DNA of 64,000 bases from contig NZ_AYWO01000008.1 in the NCBI RefSeq assembly GCF_000502955.1, positions 44,723 through 108,722 of the forward strand, read 5' to 3'. Numbering within the stretch: position 1 is the stretch's first letter; every line of letters begins with the position of its first letter. Shown here in pieces: positions 28,136 to 37,752 of the stretch. This DNA is from Mesorhizobium sp. LNHC252B00. Lineage in GTDB: Bacteria; Pseudomonadota; Alphaproteobacteria; Rhizobiales; Rhizobiaceae. The notes under the pieces were generated by a model. The model saw only the letters and a list, made by a program, of their open reading frames with translations. It was not told the DNA's origin and made no database searches. A program made the translations under genes and the position numbers.

Positions 28136-28577
28136 CGCAGTCGTCCCAACTGTTGTCGCATCGTTGCCTCTTGGTCGGATGATGGAGGGACGAATTTCCA
28201 GTGCACAAATCCGGTTGCCGCTGCTGGCCAACACTGGCATCAACAAATTAACCAAGGTTGGCATTTTGGCTTCGTTTCGTTCACGGCAGACGAACGCATG
28301 GAAGGCTGGAAATGCCCCGTCGCGGATCCATGGGCAGCTCATGCCAAAGCTTGGGCCAACGATGGGCGGCAGCCCATTAACCATAACAATTTCAATGCCG
28401 GAAAGCGCCTTGTGACGGCATGCCGTGATCACCCAAGCGCGCTGGCGCGCGCCAAATAATTTCAGCGGCCTTAACAGATTCATTAAACTTTAAACGGTTG
28501 CAGAACACAACTGGAACATATAGTGTTTGTTCTGGGTTTGTTTTCTGATTCTGGTTTTAGGTACCCTGGGGGCCGCC
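28136..28577. other. intergenic region before lexA (442 bp)
   Basis: AT-richer than its neighbours. It contains the lexA operator (28503-28517) and a possible -10 TATAGT at 28519-28524. A short open frame at 28164-28415 has no homology-like pattern and I do not call it a gene. Confidence 0.5.
28503..28517. promoter_or_regulatory. SOS box (LexA operator) of lexA
   Basis: GAACACAACTGGAAC fits GAAC-N7-GAAC, the reverse complement of the alphaproteobacterial LexA consensus GTTC-N7-GTTC. It abuts a TATAGT -10-like element. A second, imperfect site, GTTC-N7-GTTT, starts at 28529. Confidence 0.85.
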
Positions 28578-29330
28578 ATGCTGACACGCAAGCAACACGA
28601 ACTGCTGATGTTCATTCATGAACGCCTGAAGGAAAGCGGCATTCCGCCATCCTTCGACGAGATGAAGGAGGCGCTCGACCTTGCCTCCAAATCCGGGATT
28701 CATCGTTTGATCACGGCACTGGAAGAGCGCGGCTTCATTCGCCGGCTGCCCAACCGGGCGCGCGCGTTGGAAGTGCTGCGGCTGCCGGATTCGATCGCGC
28801 CCGGCCTCAACGCGGCGAAAAAGTTCTCGCCTAGCGTCATCCAGGGCAGTCTTGGTCAGGCCAGTCTCGGCCAGGGCGGCCTTGGCCGGCAGATCAAGCC
28901 GGCGTCTTCACGGATGCCTTCAGCCGGCAATGACGACGACGTGGTCTCCGCCGTGTCGATCCCTGTGATGGGGCGCATCGCCGCCGGTGTGCCGATCGAT
29001 GCCATCCAGCACCAGACCCATTCGATCTCGGTGCCGCCGGACATGATCATGGGAGGCGAGCACTATGCGCTGGAGGTCAAGGGCGACTCGATGATCGAGG
29101 CCGGCATCTTCGACGGCGACACCGTCATCATCCGCAACGCCGATACGGCGAGCCCTGGCGAGATCATCGTGGCGCTGGTGGATGAAGAGGAAGCGACGCT
29201 GAAGCGGTTCCGCCGCAAGGGTGCCTCGATTGCTCTCGAAGCCGCCAATCCGGCCTATGAGACACGGATTTTCGGACCAGACCGGGTCAAGGTGCAGGGC
29301 AAGCTTGTCGGCCTGATCCGCCGTTACTGA
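28578..29330 (+). CDS. lexA: SOS repressor LexA
   Basis: A 250-residue repressor/protease. N-terminal winged helix ([21 protein letters not shown]... [20 protein letters not shown]). Self-cleavage site Ala136-Gly137 (RIAAGV), catalytic Ser171 (KGDSMIEAG) and Lys209 (ATLKRF). The linker holds three tandem 5-residue repeats ([15 protein letters not shown]; residues 89-103). Start at 28578 gives the family N-terminus. The upstream SOS box indicates autoregulation. The end overlaps the convergent comEC end by 7 nt. Confidence 0.97.
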   Translation: MLTRKQHELLMFIHERLKESGIPPSFDEMKEALDLASKSGIHRLITALEERGFIRRLPNRARALEVLRLPDSIAPGLNAAKKFSPSVIQGSLGQASLGQGGLGRQIKPASSRMPSAGNDDDVVSAVSIPVMGRIAAGVPIDAIQHQTHSISVPPDMIMGGEHYALEVKGDSMIEAGIFDGDTVIIRNADTASPGEIIVALVDEEEATLKRFRRKGASIALEAANPAYETRIFGPDRVKVQGKLVGLIRRY

Positions 29331-31540
29331 GGCAGCTGCGGTTTAACGACGGGCTTGTCCGGTCTCTTGAAGGGCGGCAGGCCCCTCGCCTCACGCGAAA
29401 ACTTGCGTTGCACGTGCCAAGGCCGGTAGGGCCTACCCACCGCAAAGCTGACCGTTGCCGGCGTGGTCGCCGACTGGCGATCGAAGAAGACGGCAGCACT
29501 GCCATTGCGAGCCAGTTGCCGTTTGGTGATGACGAGAACCAGCGGGTTGTGACAAGCGTCATAGGCCGTCGCGTCGTTGATGACGATCAGGTCGGCGAAG
29601 CCGCAGGCTTTCCAGGTGTCCTTTCGGTCCTCGACATAGGCAATGATAGCTCCGGACGGATGCCTGGCGAGACAAACGCCTGATGTGCAATAGAATGGCG
29701 CTCCCGGCGGCATTTCAGCCGCATCCTCGACGTCGAATTGCCCGTCGCCTTCGTCGAACACCTCCGGCGCGATAATGCTTTCGGATGTCAGCGCACGCTT
29801 CCAGTTGTCGACGGTGAATTCGTTCGGCCTGGCCCGGCTGACCGCGAGTTCGCCGCCGCCAATCGGCAGCGCCACCAGCCTCGCATCCTCCGAGACCAGC
29901 ACGTCAGGTACGCGCGTATCCGAGACGGTCAACAGGCCGGCAAGCGCGAAGGGAAGCGCTGCGAGCCGCAACCATGTGGTCGCCATCGTCGCGATGACCA
30001 AGGCAATCGTCACCAGCACGACGGATTGCTGCGAAATCAAACCGATTGCGTCGACTGGCGAACGCTCGGAAATCCATCCGGACATCGCGATCATCACCGT
30101 CAGGCCTTTGCCCATCAGATAGAGGGCCGGCCAGTCCAACCCGAATGGCATCAGCAGCGCGCTGGCGACAGCCAGGAACATCACGACTGTTACGATAGGC
30201 ATGATGGCCAGGTTGGCGAACAGGCTGAGCGGCGACACACGCTGAAAATGCCAGATGGCAAACAGCGCCGTGGCGCTGCCGGCGATGATGGAGGTCATGG
30301 CAAGGCCGCCTGCCGCCAGCAGGAATTTTCGCGTCAGGAAGCCGGGCAAGGATCGCTTTGGCGGCGGTGGCCTCGCCTTCCCCGCACGATGATCCGCCCA
30401 GCCGGCATAGGCACCGACCAGCGCGGCCGTCGCGGCAAACGACATTTGAAAACTCGGGCCGACCACTTCATGCGGCGACACCATGATGACCGCGATCGCC
30501 GAGATCGCCAGATTGCGCATCGTCAGTGCTGCCCGATCAAAAAGAACGGCAATCAGCATCACCGCCAGCATGATGAAACTGCGCTCGGCGGCAACGACGA
30601 CGCCTGAGATGATAAGATAGGCGGCGATCGAGAACAGTGCGGCAGCCGCAGCATACTTCTTGACCGGGCGACGCGCGGAAAAATCCGGAAACAGGGCGAA
30701 GGCGCCACGCAGCAAACCCATGATGGTGCCAGCGACCAGCGCCATGTGCAGTCCGGAAATGGAGATGATGTGATAGATGCCGGTACGCCGCATCGCCTCG
30801 TTCACGTCATCGGGAATGCCGGCGCGAACGCCGACGATCAGCGCCGCGGCGATCTCGCCTTCGGCGCCACCGACGCTGCCCCTAATGTGATCGGCAATGG
30901 CTTCACGGGCTTTTTCGATCCCCGAGGAAAGCCGGGCCGCCAGCGGCATGCTATCGTCCTCGGTGACGACAAGTTTTGGATTGCCGAGAAAGAAACCGCT
31001 GCCGCCGATGCCGGCGAAATAGCTGTCGAAGGAGAAGTCGTAGCTGTCCGGCCGCACCGGCCCGGTCGGTGGCAACAGCTTGGCATACCCAGTGATCAGG
31101 GAACCGGCGGTCATGTCCGCCGGGATATTGCGTGCCGAAAGCCGCACCCGCTCCGGCGCATAGCGCAGTTTCGGCCTTGCAGTCGATGCCACGTCGATTG
31201 TCAGCCGGATGCGACCGCTCTCCATCCGTTCGAGCGAGACGACCCGGCCGGTCACTTGCGTCGAGATTTCCGAGCCCAGCATCTGCGTTCCGGCTCGCCA
31301 TGTCTCGACCTTCGCGGCGAGCAGGCCGAGTGTACACAAAAGCGCCGCCATGAAGGACAGATGGGTTTTCGGCCAGGAACGCGAGACCAGCGCACAGAGC
31401 CCCGCCAAGATGACAACTGCGACAGGCTTTGCGAAGTCCGGCTCCGCCACAAGCGAAAAATAGCCGATCGCCCCGCTTGCCAGGCAGACCGGCACCAGCA
31501 GGAAGGCCACGCCTCGGTCGAGTTCCAGGCCCGCCGCCAT
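29324..31540 (-). CDS. comEC: ComEC/Rec2-family DNA uptake membrane protein
   Basis: A 738-residue polytopic protein: N-terminal soluble DUF4131-like part, a Competence domain with IGGSGFFLG and the signature [18 protein letters not shown], many membrane helices, and a C-terminal domain with residual beta-lactamase-like features. It is the inner-membrane channel for DNA uptake in competent bacteria; competence here is unproven. The gene starts at ATG 31540, right after an in-frame TAG. A Pro-rich coding-like stretch in another frame upstream (31541-31788) looks like a displaced N-terminus. Confidence 0.85.
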   Translation of the reverse strand: MAAGLELDRGVAFLLVPVCLASGAIGYFSLVAEPDFAKPVAVVILAGLCALVSRSWPKTHLSFMAALLCTLGLLAAKVETWRAGTQMLGSEISTQVTGRVVSLERMESGRIRLTIDVASTARPKLRYAPERVRLSARNIPADMTAGSLITGYAKLLPPTGPVRPDSYDFSFDSYFAGIGGSGFFLGNPKLVVTEDDSMPLAARLSSGIEKAREAIADHIRGSVGGAEGEIAAALIVGVRAGIPDDVNEAMRRTGIYHIISISGLHMALVAGTIMGLLRGAFALFPDFSARRPVKKYAAAAALFSIAAYLIISGVVVAAERSFIMLAVMLIAVLFDRAALTMRNLAISAIAVIMVSPHEVVGPSFQMSFAATAALVGAYAGWADHRAGKARPPPPKRSLPGFLTRKFLLAAGGLAMTSIIAGSATALFAIWHFQRVSPLSLFANLAIMPIVTVVMFLAVASALLMPFGLDWPALYLMGKGLTVMIAMSGWISERSPVDAIGLISQQSVVLVTIALVIATMATTWLRLAALPFALAGLLTVSDTRVPDVLVSEDARLVALPIGGGELAVSRARPNEFTVDNWKRALTSESIIAPEVFDEGDGQFDVEDAAEMPPGAPFYCTSGVCLARHPSGAIIAYVEDRKDTWKACGFADLIVINDATAYDACHNPLVLVITKRQLARNGSAAVFFDRQSATTPATVSFAVGRPYRPWHVQRKFSREARGLPPFKRPDKPVVKPQLPQ

Positions 31541-31788
31541 GGCCAGCTATTGCGCAGGCGCGGCGGTGATATCAGGCCAATCTGCCGGCGCAAGCGCACG
31601 ATCCTGCTGGCTTCGGCAGTTGGAACAGGGGCGGAGACACCGGCTTGCAAAGGCGCCTTGTCGGGTGCCGGCACAAGGGGCGATGGCGGCGGCAATGAAG
31701 CTGGCAGTGGCGCTGCAAACAGGGACCGCTCGCTGACGCCAATGACAGCGTCCTCGTCCTGATCCGAGCCCCAGCCTCGTCCAGCCAT
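31541..31788 (-). pseudogene. out-of-frame N-terminal extension of ComEC
   Basis: On the minus strand from ATG 31788 the sequence reads [20 protein letters not shown], then a Pro/Ala-rich stretch and RIVRLRRQIGLI, up to about 31550, where it passes out of frame with comEC. It fits a rhizobial ComEC N-terminal cytoplasmic extension in composition and place. One indel near 31545-31565 would join them. If correct, the original protein was about 830 residues. Confidence 0.5.
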
Positions 31789-31888
31789 CGGGTCTGCCCC
31801 TTGCGCCCTCGACACCCTATGCTACATGAACGCCGGGCGCGCGAAAGTCCGCGCACCGCACCCGCTTCAGATGGTTTCCGAGAGTTAC

Positions 31889-33313
31889 ATGTCCGACAAG
31901 GTCGTCACCCGTTTTGCTCCCTCGCCCACCGGCTACCTGCATATAGGCGGCGCGCGCACGGCGCTGTTCAACTGGCTGTATGCAAGGCACACCGGCGGCA
32001 CGATGCTGCTGCGCATCGAAGATACCGATCGCGAACGCTCCAACGACGCGGCGACGGCTGCCATTCTCGACGGACTTTCCTGGCTCGGCCTGACCTGGGA
32101 CGGCGAGCCGGTGTCGCAGTTCGAGCGCGCGCCGCGCCACCGCGAGGTGGCCGAGGAACTCGTGCGCCTGGGCAAGGCTTATTATTGCTATGCCACGCCG
32201 GCCGAACTGGAGGCGATGCGCGAGGCCGCCAGAGCCAAAGGCCTGCCGCCCCGCTATGATGGCCGCTGGCGCGACCGCGCCCCCTCAGAGGCGCCTGCAG
32301 GCGACAAGGGTGCCATCCGCATCAAGGCGCCGACCGAGGGCGAGACGATTGTCCATGACCGTGTCCAGGGCGAGGTACGCTTCCCCAACAAGGATCTCGA
32401 CGATTTCATCATCCTGCGTTCGGACGGCAATCCGACCTACATGCATGCAGTCGTCGTCGACGATCATGACATGGGCGTCACCCATATCATCCGCGGCGAC
32501 GATCATCTGACCAACGCCGCGCGCCAGACTGTGATCTACAACGCCATGGGCTGGGCCGTGCCCTCGATGTCGCACATCCCGTTGATCCACGGTGCCGATG
32601 GCGCCAAGCTGTCGAAGCGGCATGGCGCGCTCGGCGTCGAAGCCTATCGTGCCATGGGTTATCTGCCGGAGGCATTGCTGAACTACCTGGCGCGCTTGGG
32701 CTGGAGCCACGGCGACGACGAGATCATGTCGATCGACGATATGATCTCCTGGTTCGACATCGGTGACGTCAACAAAAGCGCGGCCCGATTCGACTTCGCC
32801 AAGCTGGAGGCGATCAACGGCGCGCATATGCGCCGCATGAGCGATGCCGAGCTGTTCGATATCTTCATCGCCACCCTGCCCTATCTCGAAGGCGGCCCGG
32901 CGATGGCCGCGCGCCTGAACGACAGCAACAAGGCGCAGCTGCTGGCCGCGTTGCCGGGCCTTAAGGAGCGAGCCAAGACGCTGGTCGAACTCGTCGATGG
33001 TGCTGCCTTCCTGTTTGCCACCCGGCCACTACCGATCGACGACAAGGCGGCCCTTCTGCTCAATGACGATGCCCGCAAGATCCTGCGCGGCGCTCACGAA
33101 GCTTTGAATGGGCTTACAAGTGATTGGACGGCCGCCTCGGCGGAGGCCGCGATCCGCGAGGTTGCCATGGCTGGTGGCCACAAGCTCGGCGCCGTGGCCC
33201 AACCTCTGCGCGCCGCTTTGACCGGCAAAAGCACCTCGCCGGGCGTGTTCGATGTGCTTGCCGTGCTCGGCCGCGAGGAAAGCCTGGCGCGCATAGAAGA
33301 CCAAATCGATTAG
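31889..33313 (+). CDS. gltX: glutamate-tRNA ligase
   Basis: A 474-residue class I aminoacyl-tRNA synthetase. The HIGH-type motif is [20 protein letters not shown] and the KMSKS-type motif is [10 protein letters not shown]. The start at 31889 gives [15 protein letters not shown]. An open frame extends to 31826 with an ATG at 31871. Divergent from comEC. Bacteria of this group often carry two GltX-like proteins; this is the full discriminating-size form. Confidence 0.96.
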   Translation: MSDKVVTRFAPSPTGYLHIGGARTALFNWLYARHTGGTMLLRIEDTDRERSNDAATAAILDGLSWLGLTWDGEPVSQFERAPRHREVAEELVRLGKAYYCYATPAELEAMREAARAKGLPPRYDGRWRDRAPSEAPAGDKGAIRIKAPTEGETIVHDRVQGEVRFPNKDLDDFIILRSDGNPTYMHAVVVDDHDMGVTHIIRGDDHLTNAARQTVIYNAMGWAVPSMSHIPLIHGADGAKLSKRHGALGVEAYRAMGYLPEALLNYLARLGWSHGDDEIMSIDDMISWFDIGDVNKSAARFDFAKLEAINGAHMRRMSDAELFDIFIATLPYLEGGPAMAARLNDSNKAQLLAALPGLKERAKTLVELVDGAAFLFATRPLPIDDKAALLLNDDARKILRGAHEALNGLTSDWTAASAEAAIREVAMAGGHKLGAVAQPLRAALTGKSTSPGVFDVLAVLGREESLARIEDQID

Positions 33314-33498
33314 GAGCAAACTGGCCCAAGAAGATTGGCATTGAAAGGCGGGTTTCGCAGTGCAACATTAGGCCTTGGCCCAATCTGGCACGCACCTCCT
33401 GAAATGCGGTGGCGAATACGCGCATTGCGGTGATCTCAACGTGTCGCTCTGCGGAATTTTTGCCTTTGCCGGCATGAGGAAACAAGAAGGAGTTTGCA

Positions 33499-34827
33499 AT
33501 GACCGACGCTGCTAAAAAACTGGACTTGGGCGGCAAGGGCCAGGAGGCCACGGCAACGCTTGCATTCGCCGGCAAGACCCATGAATTCAAGGTGAGAAGC
33601 GGTTCTGTCGGGCCTGACGTCATCGACATCGCTTCGCTCTACACCACCACCGGGGCCTTCACCTACGATCCCGGCTTCACCTCGACCGCAAGCTGCGAAT
33701 CCGAAATCACCTTCATCGACGGCGACGCCGGCATACTGCTGCATCGCGGCTACCCGATCGACCAGTTGGCCGAACACGGCGACTTCCTCGAGGTCTGCTA
33801 TCTCCTGCTCTACGGTGAATTGCCGACCAAGGCGCAGAAGGACGATTTCGATTACCGCGTGACGCGCCACACCATGGTGCACGAACAGATGTCGCGCTTC
33901 TTCACCGGCTTCCGCCGCGACGCGCACCCGATGGCCGTGATGTGCGGCGTGGTCGGCGCGCTGTCGGCTTTCTATCACGATTCCACCGACATCTCCGACC
34001 CGTATCAGCGCATGGTGGCGTCGATGCGGCTAATCGCCAAGATGCCGACGATCGCCGCGATGGCCTACAAATACCACATCGGCCAGCCCTTCATTTACCC
34101 GAAGAACGAGCTGAATTTCGCCGCCAATTTCCTGCATATGTGCTTTGCCGTGCCATGCGAGGAATACAAGATCAACCCGGTGCTGGCGCGCGCCATGGAG
34201 CGCATCTTCATCCTGCATGCCGATCACGAGCAGAATGCCTCGACCTCGACCGTTCGGCTCGCCGGCTCTTCTGGCGCCAACCCGTTCGCGTGCATCGCCG
34301 CCGGCATTGCTTGCCTGTGGGGGCCGGCCCATGGCGGCGCCAATGAAGCGGCGCTCAACATGCTGGGCGAGATCGGCCATGTCGATAATATCCCGGAGTT
34401 CATCGCCCGCGCCAAGGACAAGAACGACCCGTTCCGGTTGATGGGCTTCGGCCACCGCGTCTACAAGAACTACGATCCGCGCGCCAAGATCATGCAGAAG
34501 ACGGCGCACGAGGTTCTGGGCGAGCTCGGCATCAAGGACGATCCGCTGCTCGACATCGCTATGGAACTGGAGAAGATCGCGCTGACCGATCCCTATTTCA
34601 TCGAGAAGAAGCTCTACCCGAATGTCGACTTCTATTCCGGAATCACGCTGAAGGCGCTGGGCTTCCCCACCACGATGTTCACCGTGCTGTTCGCGGTCGC
34701 CCGCACCGTAGGCTGGATCGCGCAGTGGAAAGAGATGATCGAGGATCCGCGCCAGAAGATCGGCCGCCCGCGCCAGCTCTACACCGGCGCGCCGGAGCGC
34801 GACTACGTGCCGATCGCCAAGCGGTGA
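33499..34827 (+). CDS. gltA: citrate synthase
   Basis: A 442-residue type II citrate synthase catalysing entry of acetyl-CoA into the TCA cycle. Catalytic elements are [27 protein letters not shown] (His) and [14 protein letters not shown] (His, and Asp downstream in PNVDFYSGI). AGAAGGAG precedes the ATG. The stop TGA 34825-34827 is followed four bases later by the outer 17-bp inverted-repeat arm. Confidence 0.97.
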   Translation: MTDAAKKLDLGGKGQEATATLAFAGKTHEFKVRSGSVGPDVIDIASLYTTTGAFTYDPGFTSTASCESEITFIDGDAGILLHRGYPIDQLAEHGDFLEVCYLLLYGELPTKAQKDDFDYRVTRHTMVHEQMSRFFTGFRRDAHPMAVMCGVVGALSAFYHDSTDISDPYQRMVASMRLIAKMPTIAAMAYKYHIGQPFIYPKNELNFAANFLHMCFAVPCEEYKINPVLARAMERIFILHADHEQNASTSTVRLAGSSGANPFACIAAGIACLWGPAHGGANEAALNMLGEIGHVDNIPEFIARAKDKNDPFRLMGFGHRVYKNYDPRAKIMQKTAHEVLGELGIKDDPLLDIAMELEKIALTDPYFIEKKLYPNVDFYSGITLKALGFPTTMFTVLFAVARTVGWIAQWKEMIEDPRQKIGRPRQLYTGAPERDYVPIAKR

Positions 34828-34830
34828 TGG

Positions 34831-34847
34831 GAGCGAATAGCGAATAG
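34831..34847. repeat. outer inverted repeat, left arm (heptamer type)
   Basis: GAGCGAATAGCGAATAG, followed by a further AGTAGCGAATAGG unit. The exact reverse complement lies at 37736-37752. The arm is a tandem of the 7-mer GCGAATA. Together with its partner it would form a 17-bp hairpin between gltA and lpxB if the intervening 2.9 kb were absent. Confidence 0.8.
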
Positions 34848-34874
34848 CCAGTAGCGAATAGGGACTTTTATATA

Positions 34875-34912
34875 GGGCATAGCGTTGGTTTCCCGCTAAA
34901 CAACGCTAAGGG
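34875..34912. repeat. inner terminal inverted repeat, left end of the cyclase segment
   Basis: A 38-bp sequence beginning GGGCATAGCGTTGG and ending AAGGG, matched in inverse at 37663-37700 with one mismatch (first 32 bp identical). Each copy is also an imperfect hairpin (GCGTTGGTTT / AAACAACGC). Flanking bases TTATATA (left) and TCATATA (right) could be an imperfect target duplication. Confidence 0.85.
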
Positions 34913-35244
34913 GGAACGAAGCTTGAACATCGTCATGCTGCCCGCTGTTTCGCGGACAGATTGAGAGCTTTCCGGCCGGCTGCTTTGGCTGCTCGATCCC
35001 AAAGGAAGTCGCCGGAGAAGGCAATATGCTCCCACCCGCTCGGCCGAATTCACATCCATGACCCAAACGAGCCATTCCGACAGGTAAGCTCGAATGTCTT
35101 GAATGTGGTAGAATACGATATTGGTCAACCGTCGCCGCATCAGCCATCAATGAACGCGCGGAAAATAGGGATTTGCTGAGTGCTGGTGAGGTCAGTTTCT
35201 TATCGGAACAACCAATGCTATGTTCCGCCGGGGCCAGGCCAACA
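34913..35244. other. upstream region of the cyclase gene (332 bp)
   Basis: No recognisable gene. Two short frames exist but lack ribosome sites and family patterns. It presumably carries the cyclase promoter. The cyclase frame is open from 35173, but residues before 35245 are not family-like. Confidence 0.4.
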
Positions 35245-37482
35245 ATGGACCGCAAGCTTTCCGCGATTCTAGCCGCAGATGTAGTGGGCTATTCGTCTCT
35301 GATGGAGCGCGACGAGGCCGGTACATTCGAGCGCCTTCGTGCCGGACGCAAAGAGCTGTTCGAACCCGAAATCGCTCGCCACCACGGCCATATCTTCAAG
35401 CTGATGGGCGATGGGATGCTGGCCGAATTCGGCAGTGTCGTCGATGCCGTCGAATGTGCAGTGTCGCTGCAGCGCGGCCTGTCCGAGCGCAACGCCTCGC
35501 TTCCCGAGTCGGAACAGATCCTGGTGCGGATCGGTATCAACCTCGGCGAGGTGATCGTTGACGGCGACGACCGGTATGGCGATGGGGTCAACATCGCGGC
35601 CAGACTTCAGCAGTTAGCGGAACCGGGCGGCATCTGCGTCTCGGGAAAAGTGGCCAAGGAGGTCGAGAGGAAGCTAGCGTTCACATTTGCGTCAATGGGC
35701 GAACAGAGGGTTAAGAACATCACCGAACCAGTTCGGGCGTATCGCGTACTGCTTGATCCAGCGGCAGCGGGCAAGACCCTCCATGCTCGCCGCCAGCCGC
35801 GCGCCTGGCGTCTTCCAGTCACGGCGGGTGTTCTCGTCCTGGCTCTCGGCCTTGCAGTAGCATGGTGGCAGCCGTGGGAGAGGCCTGCACAGCTTGCCGT
35901 TCCGACCGTCAGCGAGGCAGCCGACACCCGGGCCTCGCTAGTCGTCCTGCCCTTCGACAATCTCAGCGACGACAAGGAACAAGAATATCTCGCCAACGGC
36001 TTCACCGAGGATCTGACGACCGCACTGGCGCGTGTGCCGGGTCTTTTCGTCTTCTCCCCCAACGCGGCCTCCGCTTACAAGGACAAGGACCCAAAGCCGG
36101 CGGAGATTGCGGCGGCATTGGGCGTCCGGTACCTGCTGAAAGGCTCGATTCGCCGCGTCGGCGACGACATGCGCATCAATGCGCAGCTGATCGATGGCTC
36201 GACTTCCAGACATCTCTGGGCGGAGCGTTTCGACGGCCGGTGGGCAGACGTATTCGCGCTGCAGGACAGCGTTGTCAGCAGCATCGCGGGTGCGCTCCAG
36301 CTCCGCCTGGTGAGCGGCGCGCCGGCTACCCGGGCCGGAGGCACCAGTAATCCCGAGGCCTATGAGGCCTATCTCAAGGGGATGGACATCTACAACCGTA
36401 TCAACACGCCCGAGGAGTTTGCGCAGGCTGTGAAGTATTTCCAGCAAGCCGTGCAACTCGACCCCGATTTCGGCGCGGCGTACGCCCAGCTCGCCTGGGC
36501 CTACTGGGACGCGGATGTCGGTCGGGTCGTAGTAATGGGGCTTACGACCGACGTGGCCCAGGGCAAGATCTATGAAACCCTGGAAGCGGCGGCCAGGTAT
36601 CCTTCGCCGGGCTACTATCAGCTCGTCGCCGAGTTGATGGTCCGCGAGCACGACTCGGACGACGCAGTTACCGTTCTTCTGAAGTCGGTGGCGCTAGATC
36701 CCAGCGATACTTGGAATTATCTCTCGCTGGCCAATGCTCTGAATTTCAACGGCAGGCCGAAGGAAGTGCTTAGCTATCTCGATGCGGCTGCGCGCGTCGA
36801 CCCAAACTCGTGGATGGACTACAGGCGCTACCAAGCCGGACTGGCCGAGTTCGGCCAGGAGAAGTTTGAGGACGCGGTTCGCTCTATCGAGAAGATGGAC
36901 CTTATATCGGCCGATCCACGGGCGAAATTTTATGCCCTGCAGGTCCTTATTTCGGCCTATGGGCATCTTGGGCGCACAGACCAGGCCGCGGCGGCTTTGG
37001 AAACGCTTAGGAAGGTTGTTGCGCAGAGAATGGAATGGGAGCCGAGCCAGTTGATGACCCAGGATTACATGGTGTTCAAGAATACAGCCGATATCGAACG
37101 CCTTTTGGCCGGGCTGACCAAGGCAGGTGTGCCAGAGCTGTCGGCATTGGCAAAGGCAGGCATGAATCCGAAGGACCGGCTCACAGGGGCGGAAATAAAG
37201 TCTCTCATGTTCGGGCACGAAACGCGCGGAAAATTGGTAATGCCCACGTTCCTGCCGATGCAGCGCACAACCTCGGTCGACGGCGCCGTCAGCGAGACCG
37301 TTGGCCAGAGGAGCCGCGTAGGAACCTCGTGGGTGCAAGGCGATTTCTTGTGCAACGCCTTTCCCATAGAACTGACAAGCTGTGGGGCGATTTTTCGCAA
37401 TGTGTTCAGGACGCCAGGGCGCGACGACGAATACAAGGCCGTTTACCGCGGGGACCAGTTCGAGTTTTCGGTCGTCAAGTGA
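35245..37482 (+). CDS. class III adenylate/guanylate cyclase with TolB-like and TPR domains
   Basis: A 745-residue protein. Cyclase domain about 1-170: metal Asp12 (AADVVGYS) and Asp56 (LMGDGML), transition-state Asn116 and Arg120 (GVNIAAR). One membrane helix at about 189-208, a TolB-like/FlgO domain (about 230-370, VVLPFDNLSDDKEQEYLANGFTEDL) and TPR repeats (about 380-600). Such cyclases are multi-copy in rhizobia; signals are unknown. It is the only gene in a segment bounded by 38-bp inverted repeats. Several codons (CTA, ATA, AGG) are rarer in neighbours, a weak hint of transfer. Confidence 0.88.
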   Translation: MDRKLSAILAADVVGYSSLMERDEAGTFERLRAGRKELFEPEIARHHGHIFKLMGDGMLAEFGSVVDAVECAVSLQRGLSERNASLPESEQILVRIGINLGEVIVDGDDRYGDGVNIAARLQQLAEPGGICVSGKVAKEVERKLAFTFASMGEQRVKNITEPVRAYRVLLDPAAAGKTLHARRQPRAWRLPVTAGVLVLALGLAVAWWQPWERPAQLAVPTVSEAADTRASLVVLPFDNLSDDKEQEYLANGFTEDLTTALARVPGLFVFSPNAASAYKDKDPKPAEIAAALGVRYLLKGSIRRVGDDMRINAQLIDGSTSRHLWAERFDGRWADVFALQDSVVSSIAGALQLRLVSGAPATRAGGTSNPEAYEAYLKGMDIYNRINTPEEFAQAVKYFQQAVQLDPDFGAAYAQLAWAYWDADVGRVVVMGLTTDVAQGKIYETLEAAARYPSPGYYQLVAELMVREHDSDDAVTVLLKSVALDPSDTWNYLSLANALNFNGRPKEVLSYLDAAARVDPNSWMDYRRYQAGLAEFGQEKFEDAVRSIEKMDLISADPRAKFYALQVLISAYGHLGRTDQAAAALETLRKVVAQRMEWEPSQLMTQDYMVFKNTADIERLLAGLTKAGVPELSALAKAGMNPKDRLTGAEIKSLMFGHETRGKLVMPTFLPMQRTTSVDGAVSETVGQRSRVGTSWVQGDFLCNAFPIELTSCGAIFRNVFRTPGRDDEYKAVYRGDQFEFSVVK

Positions 37483-37662
37483 ACTCCAAAATGCCGCAAA
37501 AGCCCGAAAGTCTGCTTGCGGATATACATGCGACCTTGTTCGCCATAACCGCAAATGACCGGAAGTGGCGCTGCTTGCTCGTTCCCACCGACGAGAGAAG
37601 GGCAACGTTCCACCCACAGAGAAGTTCAGCACACCATCCGGTTCGTGTTCGCGATTTGATCT

Positions 37663-37700
37663 CCCTTGGCGTTGTTTAGCGGGAAACCAACGCTATGCCC
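37663..37700. repeat. inner terminal inverted repeat, right end of the cyclase segment
   Basis: Inverse partner of 34875-34912; 37 of 38 bp match. The core from 37669 to 37700 is identical. It lies 180 bp after the cyclase stop codon and 35 bp before the outer arm that contains the lpxB stop. Confidence 0.85.
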
Positions 37701-37735
37701 TCATATAGACCGAGGCGGTGAGAACGGCCTTCTTC

Positions 37736-37752
37736 CTATTCGCTATTCGCTC
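37736..37752. repeat. outer inverted repeat, right arm, containing the lpxB stop
   Basis: CTATTCGCTATTCGCTC, exact reverse complement of 34831-34847. On the minus strand it encodes the last residues of LpxB (RANSE) and its TAG stop. The DUF1697 stop at 12450 is placed in the same way in the other heptamer element. Confidence 0.8.

Noticed and set aside
28164..28415. Possible 83-residue gene upstream of lexA
   Set aside because: No ribosome site, no recognisable pattern, and it lies in AT-richer intergenic DNA leading into the lexA promoter.
34875..34912. Integron attC-like site
   Set aside because: The hairpin lacks the RYYYAAC/GTTRRRY core arrangement and no integrase is nearby.
34867..37707. 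Complete insertion sequence around the cyclase gene
   Set aside because: Inverted ends are present, but no transposase or recombinase is encoded and the target duplication is imperfect, so I list the repeats rather than an IS.
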